Shown here: positions 43,245 through 53,153 of the stretch, piece by piece
Position numbering within the stretch: the first letter of the stretch is position 1
Layout of the letters: each line of letters begins with the position of its first letter
Made by a program: the position numbers and the translations under genes
Notes under the pieces: model-generated
What the model was told of the DNA's origin: nothing
Seen by the model: the letters and a program-made list of their open reading frames with translations, nothing else
Databases searched by the model: none
NCBI RefSeq assembly: GCF_017833415.1
Contig: NZ_JAFICC010000003.1
Coordinates: forward strand, 124,001 to 188,000
Direction of reading: 5' to 3'
DNA: 64,000 nucleotides
From: Flavobacterium sp. 1355
GTDB taxonomy: Bacteria; Bacteroidota; Bacteroidia; Flavobacteriales; Flavobacteriaceae

Positions 43245-44738
43245 TTATTTAAGGGTAATCGTCATATTAGGAACAACAATATTGCCTAAACTACCTGTAT
43301 AACGCTGTGCAAATATTTCAATATAATCACCATTTGCCAATTCGGCTGTACCGTTTACCGGCAGTACCACTATATCATTGGTTGATGCTCCACGACCGTA
43401 TACTTTATACTGGCTCAGGACAGATCCATTTTTGGCAATATAGATAATATACGTCCCAGCAAAAGGAACCTGAAAGGAAACAGAACCCGCAATTATAAAA
43501 ATTCTTTTCTTTTTGCCCTGATAAACTAATCTAGCCGGATCTGATGACGGTGCCGAAAACCTGAATAAATTTGAAGTGGTATATACTGTACTTGCCGAAC
43601 CAATTTTTACAATATTACTGGGGTTAGAACTATTAAAAGATACAGCAATACCTGTACCAACCGCATAATCTACTGCAAAATCTCCCGTTGCATTCGTATC
43701 CGATTCAGTAGGGATTCCAGCGGATCTTACTGTCCAGTTATTATTAAAACTATATCCTGTGTAGGCTCCTGTTGTATAACCTTTTACATATACCCCGGTT
43801 GTAAGCGTACCTGTAAAAACAACAGATTCTATAACAGCATCACCAGTAATTACCGGATTAGTTGAAACATCAATACCGATTGCTGTACCCGTAACCTGAC
43901 TAAATCCTCCTTGTTTTTCTATAAGGGTAAAAGTTCCTGTATATTTCTCAAATGTTCCCTGATTACTTCCAAACCAAGCCAGTTGACTAAGCAATACGTA
44001 GTTTATGTTTTCAAAAGTAATCCCGTTAGCATTGGAAAGAAACTGAATAACGCTAAAAAAAGTGAGCCCAAAACCGGATATCGAGCCAACTGACGAGCAT
44101 CCTGCTACAATACAATCCCTTACCAATAAACTCTGGCTTGCAGCACCGCTAAGAGCAAAAACACTGCCGCTGGAAGCACTCAGCGTGAGTGTTTTAACAC
44201 TTCCGCCTGTACTTCCCACAAAAATTCCTCCAGCACGGCTTAGAACGTCCCCATTAGCATCTAAACCTTCTATATAACAGTTATTAAGTTCTATTGGTAA
44301 ATCCAGACTTATAGTACCATTTATTTCATAAACCGTATTAGAATCCATAAGATATTTAGTTCCACCTCCGGCAGCACGTTCGGTCGCCAAAACAGTCGCC
44401 AGCACATCTGTAGATTTAATGAGTTTATAATTTAATCTCGAACTTGTTCCATTAACCAGTGGCAGCCACGATGCCGAAGTGCTGTTATAGTAATACAATG
44501 ATTTTAAGGTGGTATCATAAACCATCAATCCGTCTGCAGGGGTTACAATTGCAGTTCTCTGCGCCGATGTCATTCTCGGTGGCAAAAGTCCCTGAGTAGT
44601 AGAAGTTATGTCTAATATCGAACTTGCATTTGGTGTAACCGTACCAATTCCGATTTGGGCATTTGTTATGAAAGTAAACAAAAAGAAAAACAGTAACAAT
44701 AATTTCTTTTGATTCTTCGGAGTAGAGATAGTGATCAT
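43245..44738 (-). CDS. Exported surface protein with IGIGT N-terminal module
   Basis: A 497-residue protein. The signal peptide (KKLLLLFFFLFTFITNAQ) is followed by IGIGTVTPNASSILDITSTTQGLLPPRMTSAQR and then YDTTLKSLYYYNSTSASWLPLV, a module common at the start of Flavobacterium exported proteins and reminiscent of phage tail-fibre trimer regions. The middle (about 110-360) is Gly-, Ser-, Thr- and Val-rich with beta-helix-like rungs, and the end (about 400-497) resembles a C1q/TNF-like beta-sandwich (SFQVPFAGTYIIYIAKNGSV). There is no T9SS domain, in contrast to its operon partner upstream. An adhesive or structural role is inferred. Confidence 0.82.
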   Translation of the reverse strand: MITISTPKNQKKLLLLFFFLFTFITNAQIGIGTVTPNASSILDITSTTQGLLPPRMTSAQRTAIVTPADGLMVYDTTLKSLYYYNSTSASWLPLVNGTSSRLNYKLIKSTDVLATVLATERAAGGGTKYLMDSNTVYEINGTISLDLPIELNNCYIEGLDANGDVLSRAGGIFVGSTGGSVKTLTLSASSGSVFALSGAASQSLLVRDCIVAGCSSVGSISGFGLTFFSVIQFLSNANGITFENINYVLLSQLAWFGSNQGTFEKYTGTFTLIEKQGGFSQVTGTAIGIDVSTNPVITGDAVIESVVFTGTLTTGVYVKGYTTGAYTGYSFNNNWTVRSAGIPTESDTNATGDFAVDYAVGTGIAVSFNSSNPSNIVKIGSASTVYTTSNLFRFSAPSSDPARLVYQGKKKRIFIIAGSVSFQVPFAGTYIIYIAKNGSVLSQYKVYGRGASTNDIVVLPVNGTAELANGDYIEIFAQRYTGSLGNIVVPNMTITLK

Positions 44739-44772
44739 AATTTCTAATATTAATTGTTGATATTATTCTTTT

Positions 44773-46602
44773 TTAGTTTTTACCTGAATTTGATATAAAA
44801 ACCTTTTGAGTCAGTTTTTGATTATCATTAGTCAGGAATTCAGCTATATAAATACCATAGCTAAGGCCGCTTGTAGAAAAAGCATAATCTGAATCGTTAC
44901 CCAGGGCTTTTTTTGATAAGACTACTTTTCCAAGTATATCATATAATTTAAATGATTGTATCGTAAGATTATTTGGGTTCGAAGCTTTTAGAACACTATT
45001 GCTGTTATCCTCATAAATAATAAATTGCTTGGCAACATTATCCGGTGTTCCCAGTGACTCACTTGTAAAAGCAATTTTAAATCTGTCAGAATATGTTCCG
45101 GGAGCAATCGTAACCTGATAAAATCCGTTTTTAATATCATGATACGTTTTATCCAAATTATCATAAAGATAGATCGGCTGCGACTGGTCAAAGTTTTTTA
45201 TTTCCGGTATATAAAATTTGAAAGTAGCTTCTGTAGTTACTTTTACCATTAAAGGAATTTTTTTTGATACCTCAAAATTGACTCCTTGTATAGTATAACT
45301 GCCGCCTTCCAACCAAAAAGTAACATCATTAGGTAGCGAACCATCCATATTTAGGGCATCTATACCATAATCAACACCATCTGTTGCTTCTGGTACTAGT
45401 GCCAGGGCAAGCTGTCTGGTAAATGCATTGTCTATAATTGTATTTAACCTTAAATATGATACTGGATTTGATTCTTCTTCTTCATCTGTTTTATTGCTTT
45501 CCTTTTTGTCCGTGTCTTTTACATCTGGATCTTTTATACTTATTTTTTGAAATTGAGTTAAGCCGCCTCCTTCTTTATAAAGTACGCGATGCGAGTTTTT
45601 GAATGTTGCAGTTCCGTTGGCAGTAGCAAAAATTACAAAGCCCTGACCTATAGGCGCGTATTTACGCTCTATCGCAAGTCCTGATGAAACACCCGTATGA
45701 TTTACCGTTCCATCTCCATTATAAGTATTAAAAGTAGCCGGAACATATAGTCCGTTTGATGCATCACTCACAGGAGAAAAAGTACCATAACCACCTTTGT
45801 AAGCAGCGAGAAAATGAGAATTTACAGTTTTGTCCTGTTCCCAAAAATAAGCTACACCGCCGGTTGCTGTATTTGACCCATCCAATAAAAATGCATTCAA
45901 ATGCAAAGCAGACGGATAAGGATTTCCTGTTAAGGTTGAATTGCTGGCACCTAATGTTATTGTAATATTACCATCATTTGGTTTCCCTCTGAAATCATAT
46001 CTTTGAGCCGCTCCGGGATTATTTGTAACTCCGGTTCCTTCCGGGTTCAAGGCATCTGTACCACTGGTCCCTTTCATAGTAAAACCTTCACCGGCAGCCA
46101 ATCCATTTGTTTCACCTACATGAATCCATTGCGAATAATTGTTGGCATTGACTAATTTATAAATCCATCTGGTAGAAATCCCAAGCGGGTTTGCAGTACC
46201 ATTTTGAGTTCCCCATGGCAGCATTGCCGCAGGAGTTGCCGCTGTAGATGTTGTAGGTCGATTTAACAACTTGATACCAAAATTTTCATTTCCACTCGCA
46301 GAAGATGGAGTCCCTACTGGAGAACACCAATAATTGTACTCATAACTGTCTGTTGTTCCTTCCTGGTATACAGATAGTTTACCCAAGCCTGTATTGGTTG
46401 AAACTGAAGTTGTACCCTGAACCAGCTGCGAATTATTTCTTAGATATAAATTTGAATTTACAGCCAAATTTATATCCTGTTTTGCATATAAAACCTCATT
46501 TTTTACATACATATAAGCATCCGGACTAAAGTATATCTGAGAAACAGATTTTGTGCCGCAGAATACCAAAAAAAGTAGTACTATTTTTTTAATCGCTCTC
46601 AT
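44773..46602 (-). CDS. Secreted surface protein with T9SS type A sorting domain
   Basis: A 609-residue protein. I start at MRAIKKIVLLFLVFCGTKSVSQ; an in-frame GTG three codons upstream is less likely. A long beta-rich body contains NSNLYLRNNSQLVQG near the start and NYWCSPVG (about 85-92), a motif seen in Flavobacterium surface proteins. An acidic insert with DPDVKDTDKKESNKTDEEEESN lies around residue 375. The last about 85 residues form a type A sorting domain (SFKLYDILGKVVLSKK, LSYGIYIAEFLTNDNQKLTQKVFI). It is exported by Sec and T9SS and probably anchored at the surface. It precedes the IGIGT protein by 34 bp, and the two probably form one operon. Confidence 0.88.
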   Translation of the reverse strand: MRAIKKIVLLFLVFCGTKSVSQIYFSPDAYMYVKNEVLYAKQDINLAVNSNLYLRNNSQLVQGTTSVSTNTGLGKLSVYQEGTTDSYEYNYWCSPVGTPSSASGNENFGIKLLNRPTTSTAATPAAMLPWGTQNGTANPLGISTRWIYKLVNANNYSQWIHVGETNGLAAGEGFTMKGTSGTDALNPEGTGVTNNPGAAQRYDFRGKPNDGNITITLGASNSTLTGNPYPSALHLNAFLLDGSNTATGGVAYFWEQDKTVNSHFLAAYKGGYGTFSPVSDASNGLYVPATFNTYNGDGTVNHTGVSSGLAIERKYAPIGQGFVIFATANGTATFKNSHRVLYKEGGGLTQFQKISIKDPDVKDTDKKESNKTDEEEESNPVSYLRLNTIIDNAFTRQLALALVPEATDGVDYGIDALNMDGSLPNDVTFWLEGGSYTIQGVNFEVSKKIPLMVKVTTEATFKFYIPEIKNFDQSQPIYLYDNLDKTYHDIKNGFYQVTIAPGTYSDRFKIAFTSESLGTPDNVAKQFIIYEDNSNSVLKASNPNNLTIQSFKLYDILGKVVLSKKALGNDSDYAFSTSGLSYGIYIAEFLTNDNQKLTQKVFISNSGKN

Positions 46603-47260
46603 TTTTAACACATTAAGGATTAAGTAAAAAACATTTTTGCCATTTCGTTTTGTTAATTTTTTGGCAAAAGATATTATGAATACTTTTTTTAGATACTAAA
46701 AAAAGTAATTGACAGGTTCAAAACTGATGAGTTCTGAATAATAATCTACGGATTTAAAAACCTATGGGGGGGAAGTGTGTATAGGTGTAAAAAATAGATT
46801 GTATAATCTATAAAAAAGAGTTCAAATAATTTTAATTTTCTAATGCGCATATAATTTTTTTTTTAATGATAATAATTAAGGAATCTCCTTATTTATCTGA
46901 AATAAATTATGTGGTATTATGCAACTTTAAAAAAGGAAACCAAACCGATGAACTGATAAGAAATCATCTTTTTAAGCCTTTTTTTATTCCATGCAATTGT
47001 AGTCAAAACTAATCACCTTCTCTCAAATATACAAAAAAAATCAATTATTTTTATTATAAAATAAAAAAATTAACTAAATTATCTATTATTTTTCAAAATT
47101 GCATTTTTTTCTTTCAAATGTTAAAATTTAAACTTGTAAGAAGCAAAATAAAAGTAGGTAATTTCTTAAATAAAATCATTAAAAATGCGTGATTCTACTC
47201 TTTTGTAAGATTTTACATTAGCTTAAGTTTACTTCTTTAACTTAAAAAACCCAAAACGTC
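46603..47260. other. Very AT-rich divergent gap
   Basis: 658 bp between the T9SS-sorted protein and the orphan protein gene, rich in A and T homopolymers with one G7 run near 46765. It must hold both promoters, but I found no exact -7 consensus next to either gene. No ORF of notable length, tRNA or clear repeat was seen. The base composition hints at acquired DNA or a relaxed silent region. Confidence 0.45.
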
Positions 47261-48244
47261 ATGCAAAACAATCAAAACTCCTGCATTCCTAATGGATGGA
47301 TTGGTGGATTCCCTCCTGCAGATTCCCCAATGCAATATCCAACACGAGATCTTACCTCCCTGCCTATGCTGGGCAATATGGATAATATTAATTTTCTTCA
47401 GCGTCAGCTTGGCGTAAAATGGCCGGAATTTAGCTGGGAAACACAAAAAGGCAGCGCCAATCCGCAAAGATGCTATCAGCAATTTGCGCCATACATATCG
47501 AGAGTTGGTTATACCGACGAAGGAAGAGTGTATTCTGTTATTTGTCCTCAGCAGGGAATCTGGCTTGAAGACGAAATTTGCCTAAATGTAGAGGTAACCG
47601 TTACCGGGCAAAGAGGCTGGGTGAATGAAACAACAAAAGAAATAGCTGTAGATATGACAGTTGAGGGCAAAATTTGGTTTACGCCAAGTGAGCATCAGGG
47701 CGATAAAATAAAAGAGATTTGGCCGCTGCTGAGATACAGTCTTCCCAAATTTCCTTTAGATAAGGAAAACGCCATCAGGGTGATTACACACCTTCCCGGA
47801 AATCCCGATCAGCCGATTTTTCCTGTAAACAAAGGAATATCTCCTGAGTTTATTAACCCGCCATTTGCATTACACGAAAGTGAAGCTTTTTCAACCGGAT
47901 ATATTGCGGTAGAAATTGGCGATATCAAACTGACTAAAGATCCGGTTGTTGATGGCTTTAACGAAATAATTATGAGAGCTTTTAATCTTGCATCAGGAAA
48001 TATGCTGCAGGCAGGAAATACATTATCATGGAATCTTTGGTTTACTGAACCTGCAGCGGTCAATACACTAGAATGGAAAAACCATGCAGAATACTGGAGA
48101 AAATCTATAGATGCCCATCACGGATCTCCAACCGGTGAAGGAACTAATGCAAGATATTTTGACGGTACTTATTTTAATCCAGAAAAATATGCAATAGACG
48201 AAATTATTCAGGAGATTATAACATATATCAAAAACCATCTTTAA
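47261..48244 (+). CDS. Orphan cytoplasmic protein of unknown function (327 aa)
   Basis: A 327-residue protein beginning MQNNQNSCIPNGWIGGFPPADSP. There is no signal peptide, membrane segment or recognised domain. The sequence is rich in Trp, Pro and Asn, with a central strand-rich part (EICLNVEVTVTGQRGWVNETTKEIAVDMTVEGKIWFTP) and a C-terminal helical segment (EIIQEIITYIKNHL). The composition and the DNA of the frame are more GC-rich than the flanking AT-rich gap, and the reading frame is clean, which supports a real gene. It stands alone, with a perfect terminator behind it. I cannot assign a function. Confidence 0.78.
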   Translation: MQNNQNSCIPNGWIGGFPPADSPMQYPTRDLTSLPMLGNMDNINFLQRQLGVKWPEFSWETQKGSANPQRCYQQFAPYISRVGYTDEGRVYSVICPQQGIWLEDEICLNVEVTVTGQRGWVNETTKEIAVDMTVEGKIWFTPSEHQGDKIKEIWPLLRYSLPKFPLDKENAIRVITHLPGNPDQPIFPVNKGISPEFINPPFALHESEAFSTGYIAVEIGDIKLTKDPVVDGFNEIIMRAFNLASGNMLQAGNTLSWNLWFTEPAAVNTLEWKNHAEYWRKSIDAHHGSPTGEGTNARYFDGTYFNPEKYAIDEIIQEIITYIKNHL

Positions 48245-48260
48245 TTTTTTCGAAAATTAT

Positions 48261-48300
48261 AAAAAGGGATGAACTCTAGAAATTGAGTTCATCCCTTTTT
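48261..48300. terminator. Bidirectional rho-independent terminator
   Basis: A perfect 16-bp stem AAAAAGGGATGAACTC / GAGTTCATCCCTTTTT (48261-48276 and 48285-48300) with an 8-nt loop, between the converging orphan gene and the repair cassette. Confidence 0.95.
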
Positions 48301-48309
48301 TCATTATAA

Positions 48310-48945
48310 TTACTTTTTATTCACCAACATAACTTCTTCATTAGCGATAGCATAAATAACATCCTCCTGAGTAGGTTTTACAATATGTTTTCCTGTAAAT
48401 TCTCCAAATGCAGGCAGAATCATCTGGTTTTTATTTTGGTAAAAACAGCGCAGTTTGAGAGACTGACCGCCTAAACCTCTCAAAATAACTCCGGGGTGAA
48501 TATGTCCTGAAAAATTAAAAAATCCTTCTTTTACTGTAGGATGGTGTGTCAATAGAAAATCATCAATTTCAAGGGATTGTACGACATTGACTTTGATTTG
48601 CGTATAATGTTTTTTATTAATAATATCATGATTTCCGGCAACGAGGGTGATTTCGCTGACACAACAGGAAACCCATTCTTCAAATAAATTCCATTCCTGG
48701 TTTTTTGAACTGTGAAATAAATCTCCAAGAAAAATCAATTTTTCGGGAGCAAAAACTTCCACAATAGTATTCAGTCTTTTAAAATTTTCTAAAATGGCAT
48801 CATTCGGAATGGCAACGCCATGTTTCCTGAAATGGGAAACCTTTCCTAAATGCACATCCGAAATTAAGAGAAGCTTTTTTTCCTTCCAAAATAAAGCACC
48901 GCTTGGGTGCAGTATAAATATTTCGTTTTGTATGGTTGCTATCAT
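48310..48945 (-). CDS. pdeM: Ligase-associated metallophosphoesterase PdeM
   Basis: A 211-residue calcineurin-fold phosphoesterase with all metal motifs: ISDVHLGK, LGDLFHS, VAGNHDI, LTHHP and FSGHIHPG. This family member is the MPE of the LHR-MPE-Lig-Exo DNA repair set, for which a DNA endonuclease activity has been proposed. It starts 5 bp after the helicase stop, being the last gene of a four-gene leftward operon, and is closed by the strong terminator on the right side of the orphan gene. Confidence 0.93.
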   Translation of the reverse strand: MIATIQNEIFILHPSGALFWKEKKLLLISDVHLGKVSHFRKHGVAIPNDAILENFKRLNTIVEVFAPEKLIFLGDLFHSSKNQEWNLFEEWVSCCVSEITLVAGNHDIINKKHYTQIKVNVVQSLEIDDFLLTHHPTVKEGFFNFSGHIHPGVILRGLGGQSLKLRCFYQNKNQMILPAFGEFTGKHIVKPTQEDVIYAIANEEVMLVNKK

Positions 48946-48950
48946 ATTTA

Positions 48951-51410
48951 TTACTTCATGTAAGAAGCTGTCATTTTTTTAATTCGTTCTGCTAATGTTT
49001 CACTCGAAAGTTTTTCTCTTAACCGATCTGTTATCACCGGAAAACTAAATGGTGTCGGCTTTTTGCAGGCTTTCCATACAATTTCCTGATTTTGAATACG
49101 CTCCAAAGCCATAATCAGACGCCCTTCTTCCAGCTGATGCTCAAAGGTTTCACGATACGCCTGTTGAAATAATAAGTTATCTGGCTCATAATCCCTGAAA
49201 ACTTCAAACAGAAGCTGCGACCCGCTTTGCAGGTGTTTTGCTTTGACCATTTTTCCCGGAAAACCGGTAAAAACCAATCCGGCAATAATAGCAATATCCC
49301 TGAATTTTCGTCTGGCCATTTCGGTGGCATTCAAGCTTTTTTGCAAATCATGATGTACATATTCTGTAGAGAACAGATTATTATCCAGAACATTTTGCAT
49401 GTCAATTTCCTGATCAGAAAGGAGTTCAAATCCGTAATCATTATACGCCAGCGAAAAACTAATTGGCAAAAGCAGACTTATTCTGTACGCCAGTAAACTG
49501 GCCAATGCTTCGTGCACAAAACGACCTTCAAAAGGATAAAAAATAGCATGATAGCCTTCTCTGGTCTTAAAAGTTTCGATCAGGAACTGATCGGCATCCG
49601 GAACAATTGATTCTCTTCTCTGTCTTTCAAATAAAGGTTTTAACGCTTTTAGTTCTGGAGATAAATTATTCGTATTTGCCCTGTACAATTCCTGACGCAT
49701 TAATTCACTCATTTGAGCCGAAAGTGCCATACGCCCGCCCATCCAGCTTACTATTTTTGAAATTTTTTTAGGGTCTGCTTTTCTTACCAGGACCTGCATA
49801 TTTCTAATCTTAAATAATTCGAGTCGTTTCCCTGCAAAAATAAAGGTATCGCCCGGTTTTAATTTCGTAATAAACCATTCTTCAATTGTGCCCAGATAAC
49901 CGCCGGTCATGTATTTTACATTCAAAACCGAATCTCCAATTATCGTTCCAATCTGCATTCTGTGATGCATGGCAATCAATCTGCTGTTAATTTTAAAACG
50001 GCCGTTTTCTTCAATTTCTACTTTTTTAAATTCATCATAGGCCTGAAGGCTCTGGCTTCCGTTTGTTATAAAATTAAGAATCCAGTTCCAGTTTTCTTCC
50101 GTCATTGTCTGGTAGCAGAACGTTGTCTTGACTTCCTCAAAAATTTCATTAGGAAAAAATCCATCCGAAACTGCCAGTGTATTCAGGTATTGCACCAAAA
50201 CATCCCAGCTGTTGAGATACGGAATTCTGTCTTCGATAATATTATGTTCTGCTGCTTTTTTTAATGCAGAGGCTTCGATCAATTCAATTGCGTGTGTAGC
50301 CAGAAAATAAATGACACTTTCTTTGCCTGGCTGGTGACCGCTTCTCCCCGCTCTTTGCATAAAACGCGCAACTCCTTTTGGTCCTCCAACCTGAATAATG
50401 GTTTCTACCGGAGCAAAATCTACTCCCAGATCAAGGCTTGATGTACAAACAACAACTTTTAATTCTTCGTTTCGGATTGCCTGCTCTACCCAAAGTCTTG
50501 TTTCCCGGCTAATGCTCCCGTGATGCATCGCCATTTCTCCTGCAAATTCAGGATATTTTTCCAGCAATCTCTGAAACCAGATTTCGCAGGCCGAACGTAC
50601 ATTAGTAAAAATCAGGGTTGTTTTGCTCGCTTTTACAATTTTGGCCACTTCATCAATCAAATGCAATCCCATATGCCCGCGCCACGGATACGTCTCCATT
50701 TTTTCAGGAATTATAGAAATCACTTTTATTTTTTTGTTGATAACCGCTTTAATCAAAACCGAATTATGATACGCTTCAGAATCTATTCCGAGTAAAACTT
50801 CCTGTGCCTGCTGCAAATTTCCTATAGTGGCCGAAATTCCCCAAATACGCAGATTCGGAGCAATCTTTTTTAATCTTGACAAAGCCAATTCGGTTTGTAC
50901 CCCACGTTTGGTCCCTAATAATTCGTGCCATTCATCAATTACAATTGCGGTACAGTTTCCAAATATTTTATCATAGCCTTTTGCTGCCAGTAACAATTGC
51001 AGGCTTTCTGGAGTTGTGACCAGCAAATCTGGCATTTTTTCTTTTTGTTTTGCCCTTTCGCCTGCGGTTGTATCTCCGGAACGAATTCCGACCGTCATTT
51101 TAATATCCAGATCATTTACCACACGTTCTGCTGCTTGTTTTATTTCTACAGAAAGTGAGCGCAATGGCGTTATCCAAATCGCTTTGAGCCCCGGAGTGTG
51201 TTTTGTTTTATAGTTTGGATTTTTCCTTATATAATTCAGAATAATAGGCAGCCAGAGCGCATAGGTTTTCCCGCTTCCCGTAGGCGCGTTTAGCAAGCCA
51301 TTTTTACCCTGTAGAAAAGCAGTCCAGGTTTGTGTCTGGAAAGGAAATGGTTTCCATCCCTGCCGGTGAAACCATTCATTTGCTAATGCAAAAAGCTCTT
51401 CTCTGTTCAT
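48951..51410 (-). CDS. Ligase-associated DNA damage response DEXH helicase (Lhr-like)
   Basis: An 819-residue superfamily 2 helicase of the Lhr-core type. Walker A is APTGSGKT (42-49), motif II is DEWH (159-162), motif III is SATIG, and the second RecA domain ends in QRAGRSGHQPG. The C-terminal half is the Lhr winged-helix and beta-barrel region (FPFEGRFVHEALASLLAYRI-type). It probably unwinds RNA:DNA or DNA duplexes with 3'-5' polarity. The gene lies between the ligase and PdeM genes and forms the core of the ligase-associated repair cassette. Confidence 0.95.
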   Translation of the reverse strand: MNREELFALANEWFHRQGWKPFPFQTQTWTAFLQGKNGLLNAPTGSGKTYALWLPIILNYIRKNPNYKTKHTPGLKAIWITPLRSLSVEIKQAAERVVNDLDIKMTVGIRSGDTTAGERAKQKEKMPDLLVTTPESLQLLLAAKGYDKIFGNCTAIVIDEWHELLGTKRGVQTELALSRLKKIAPNLRIWGISATIGNLQQAQEVLLGIDSEAYHNSVLIKAVINKKIKVISIIPEKMETYPWRGHMGLHLIDEVAKIVKASKTTLIFTNVRSACEIWFQRLLEKYPEFAGEMAMHHGSISRETRLWVEQAIRNEELKVVVCTSSLDLGVDFAPVETIIQVGGPKGVARFMQRAGRSGHQPGKESVIYFLATHAIELIEASALKKAAEHNIIEDRIPYLNSWDVLVQYLNTLAVSDGFFPNEIFEEVKTTFCYQTMTEENWNWILNFITNGSQSLQAYDEFKKVEIEENGRFKINSRLIAMHHRMQIGTIIGDSVLNVKYMTGGYLGTIEEWFITKLKPGDTFIFAGKRLELFKIRNMQVLVRKADPKKISKIVSWMGGRMALSAQMSELMRQELYRANTNNLSPELKALKPLFERQRRESIVPDADQFLIETFKTREGYHAIFYPFEGRFVHEALASLLAYRISLLLPISFSLAYNDYGFELLSDQEIDMQNVLDNNLFSTEYVHHDLQKSLNATEMARRKFRDIAIIAGLVFTGFPGKMVKAKHLQSGSQLLFEVFRDYEPDNLLFQQAYRETFEHQLEEGRLIMALERIQNQEIVWKACKKPTPFSFPVITDRLREKLSSETLAERIKKMTASYMK

Positions 51411-51496
51411 TTATATTTTTTTAATGTTTTGGCTATTGAGAAATGAAAAACTATACTATAAATAGAATAATATAGGCATGGTGCTGTCAAATGAAG

Positions 51497-53098
51497 CTAA
51501 ACAATCAAACCTTTCAAATCTTCAATAGAATTGGCTTCATCAATTTTTTTATCGTGACGCCATCTTAAAATTCGTGGGAACCGGGTTGCAATTCCGCTTT
51601 TATGTCTTTTGGAAAGCGCTATTCCTTCAAAACCAATTTCAAAAACCAATTGGGGTGTCACACTTCTTACGGGGCCAAATCTTTCTAATGTATTTTTTTT
51701 TATCCAGTCGTCTACCATTCTGAATTCGGCATCGGTTAAACCGGAATACGCTTTCGCGAAAGTGACGAGTTCGCGTTCATTTTTGTCGTTATTGTGCCAC
51801 AATGCAAAAGTATAATCTGTAAATAAATTTGAGCGTCTCCCGTGTCCCCGCATGGCATAAGTCAGTACGGCATCTATAACCAAAGGTTCTATTTTCCATT
51901 TCCACCAATCCCCTTTTTTTCTTCCAACCAGATAAGGAGAATCTTTTCTTTTAATCATCAGACCTTCACTTCTCATTTCGCGTGAGCGCAGCCTTTCTTC
52001 TGTTAATTCTTCCCAGGTAGAAAATTTTACCCTTTCTGAAAGTTGCAGCGGAATATTGCTGTGTTTTATATCATCATATAATTTTTCTAATAATATACGA
52101 CGTTCTTCAAAAGGCAGATTTCTGATGTCCTGACCTTGCCATTCTAATAAATCATACGCTTTTATAATTACAGGAGATTTTTTTAAGATGGCAGGCGAAA
52201 CTGTTTTTCGTCCAATTCTGGTCTGAAGATCATTAAAAGTACCTATTTCATTGTCTATAAAAGGAAGAATTTCTCCGTCTATAACTGTTCCGTCGGGAAT
52301 AACTCCCAGGAAAGAACCAAATTCGGGGTATTTATCCGTAACGAGTTCTTCTCCCCTGCTCCAGATATAAATTTCATTGTCGCGTATAATCGTCTGAGAA
52401 CGAATTCCGTCCCATTTATGTTCTGCGCTCCAGTCTTCGGCATTTCCAAGATTTGAAGGTTCTCCCTCAATTGGATATGCCAAATAAAACGGATAGGGTT
52501 TGGATAAATAGTCGCTGCTTTTTTCATCCAGTATTAATTCCTGAAACGTAATGGTATTAGGGTTCCAGTCGCCCATTAATTTATAAGCCAAAGCGTCTTC
52601 ATCAATATTTTCGGCTTTAGAAAGTGCTCTGGTCATTAACTTTTGACTTACCCCAATCCTGAGGCTTCCGGTAATTAATTTAGTAAAAATAAACCGCTCG
52701 TAATAATTCAGTGCCAGCCAATTGGTTTGCAAATATTCTTTTTTTTCGAAATCGGTTTTCTTCTTTAATGCAATTATTTCCTGCAAAAACTCCGTCAGGC
52801 TTCGGTCAGAATGCTCCTTTGTTGTTGGAATAACCAAAGCAATGGTTTCGGCCAAATCACCTACAATATGATAACTTTCTTCAAAAAGCCATAGCGGAAT
52901 ACCTGCCAGCTCATTTGCCCACAAACGCAGTAATGTGGTATTGACAGGTCTTGGCGGCCGCCGATGCGAAAGAATTGCTATAGTCCATACTTTATCTTCG
53001 TCGCTTGCATTTCTAAAATAATTAGTGAGGGCATCGACTTTTACCGAGGTTTTATTAGAACTGTCCAGTGTTTTTATAAGTTCGGCAAAGTTTTTCAT
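51497..53098 (-). CDS. ATP-dependent DNA ligase of the ligase-associated repair cassette
   Basis: A 533-residue ATP-dependent ligase. An alpha-helical N-terminal DNA-binding domain (about 1-200) precedes the nucleotidyltransferase domain with adenylation motif EHKWDGIRSQ (K228), SRGEEL (motif III), DGEIL and SEGLMIKRKDSPY (motif IV), and KWK (motif V). An OB-fold follows (to about 530). No LigD-type polymerase or nuclease domain and no Ku gene are present, so it does not belong to classical NHEJ. It is the second gene of the cassette, 55 bp after the exonuclease gene and 86 bp before the helicase gene. Confidence 0.95.
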   Translation of the reverse strand: MKNFAELIKTLDSSNKTSVKVDALTNYFRNASDEDKVWTIAILSHRRPPRPVNTTLLRLWANELAGIPLWLFEESYHIVGDLAETIALVIPTTKEHSDRSLTEFLQEIIALKKKTDFEKKEYLQTNWLALNYYERFIFTKLITGSLRIGVSQKLMTRALSKAENIDEDALAYKLMGDWNPNTITFQELILDEKSSDYLSKPYPFYLAYPIEGEPSNLGNAEDWSAEHKWDGIRSQTIIRDNEIYIWSRGEELVTDKYPEFGSFLGVIPDGTVIDGEILPFIDNEIGTFNDLQTRIGRKTVSPAILKKSPVIIKAYDLLEWQGQDIRNLPFEERRILLEKLYDDIKHSNIPLQLSERVKFSTWEELTEERLRSREMRSEGLMIKRKDSPYLVGRKKGDWWKWKIEPLVIDAVLTYAMRGHGRRSNLFTDYTFALWHNNDKNERELVTFAKAYSGLTDAEFRMVDDWIKKNTLERFGPVRSVTPQLVFEIGFEGIALSKRHKSGIATRFPRILRWRHDKKIDEANSIEDLKGLIV

Positions 53099-53153
53099 TT
53101 TTGAATTGTTAAGAGTTATTTATCTGAAAGTTTAATGGAGTTCGTTGAATATG

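Noticed and set aside
51497..53098. LigD-type non-homologous end joining
   Set aside because: The ligase lacks polymerase and nuclease domains, and no Ku gene is in the window; the neighbours define the ligase-associated cassette instead.
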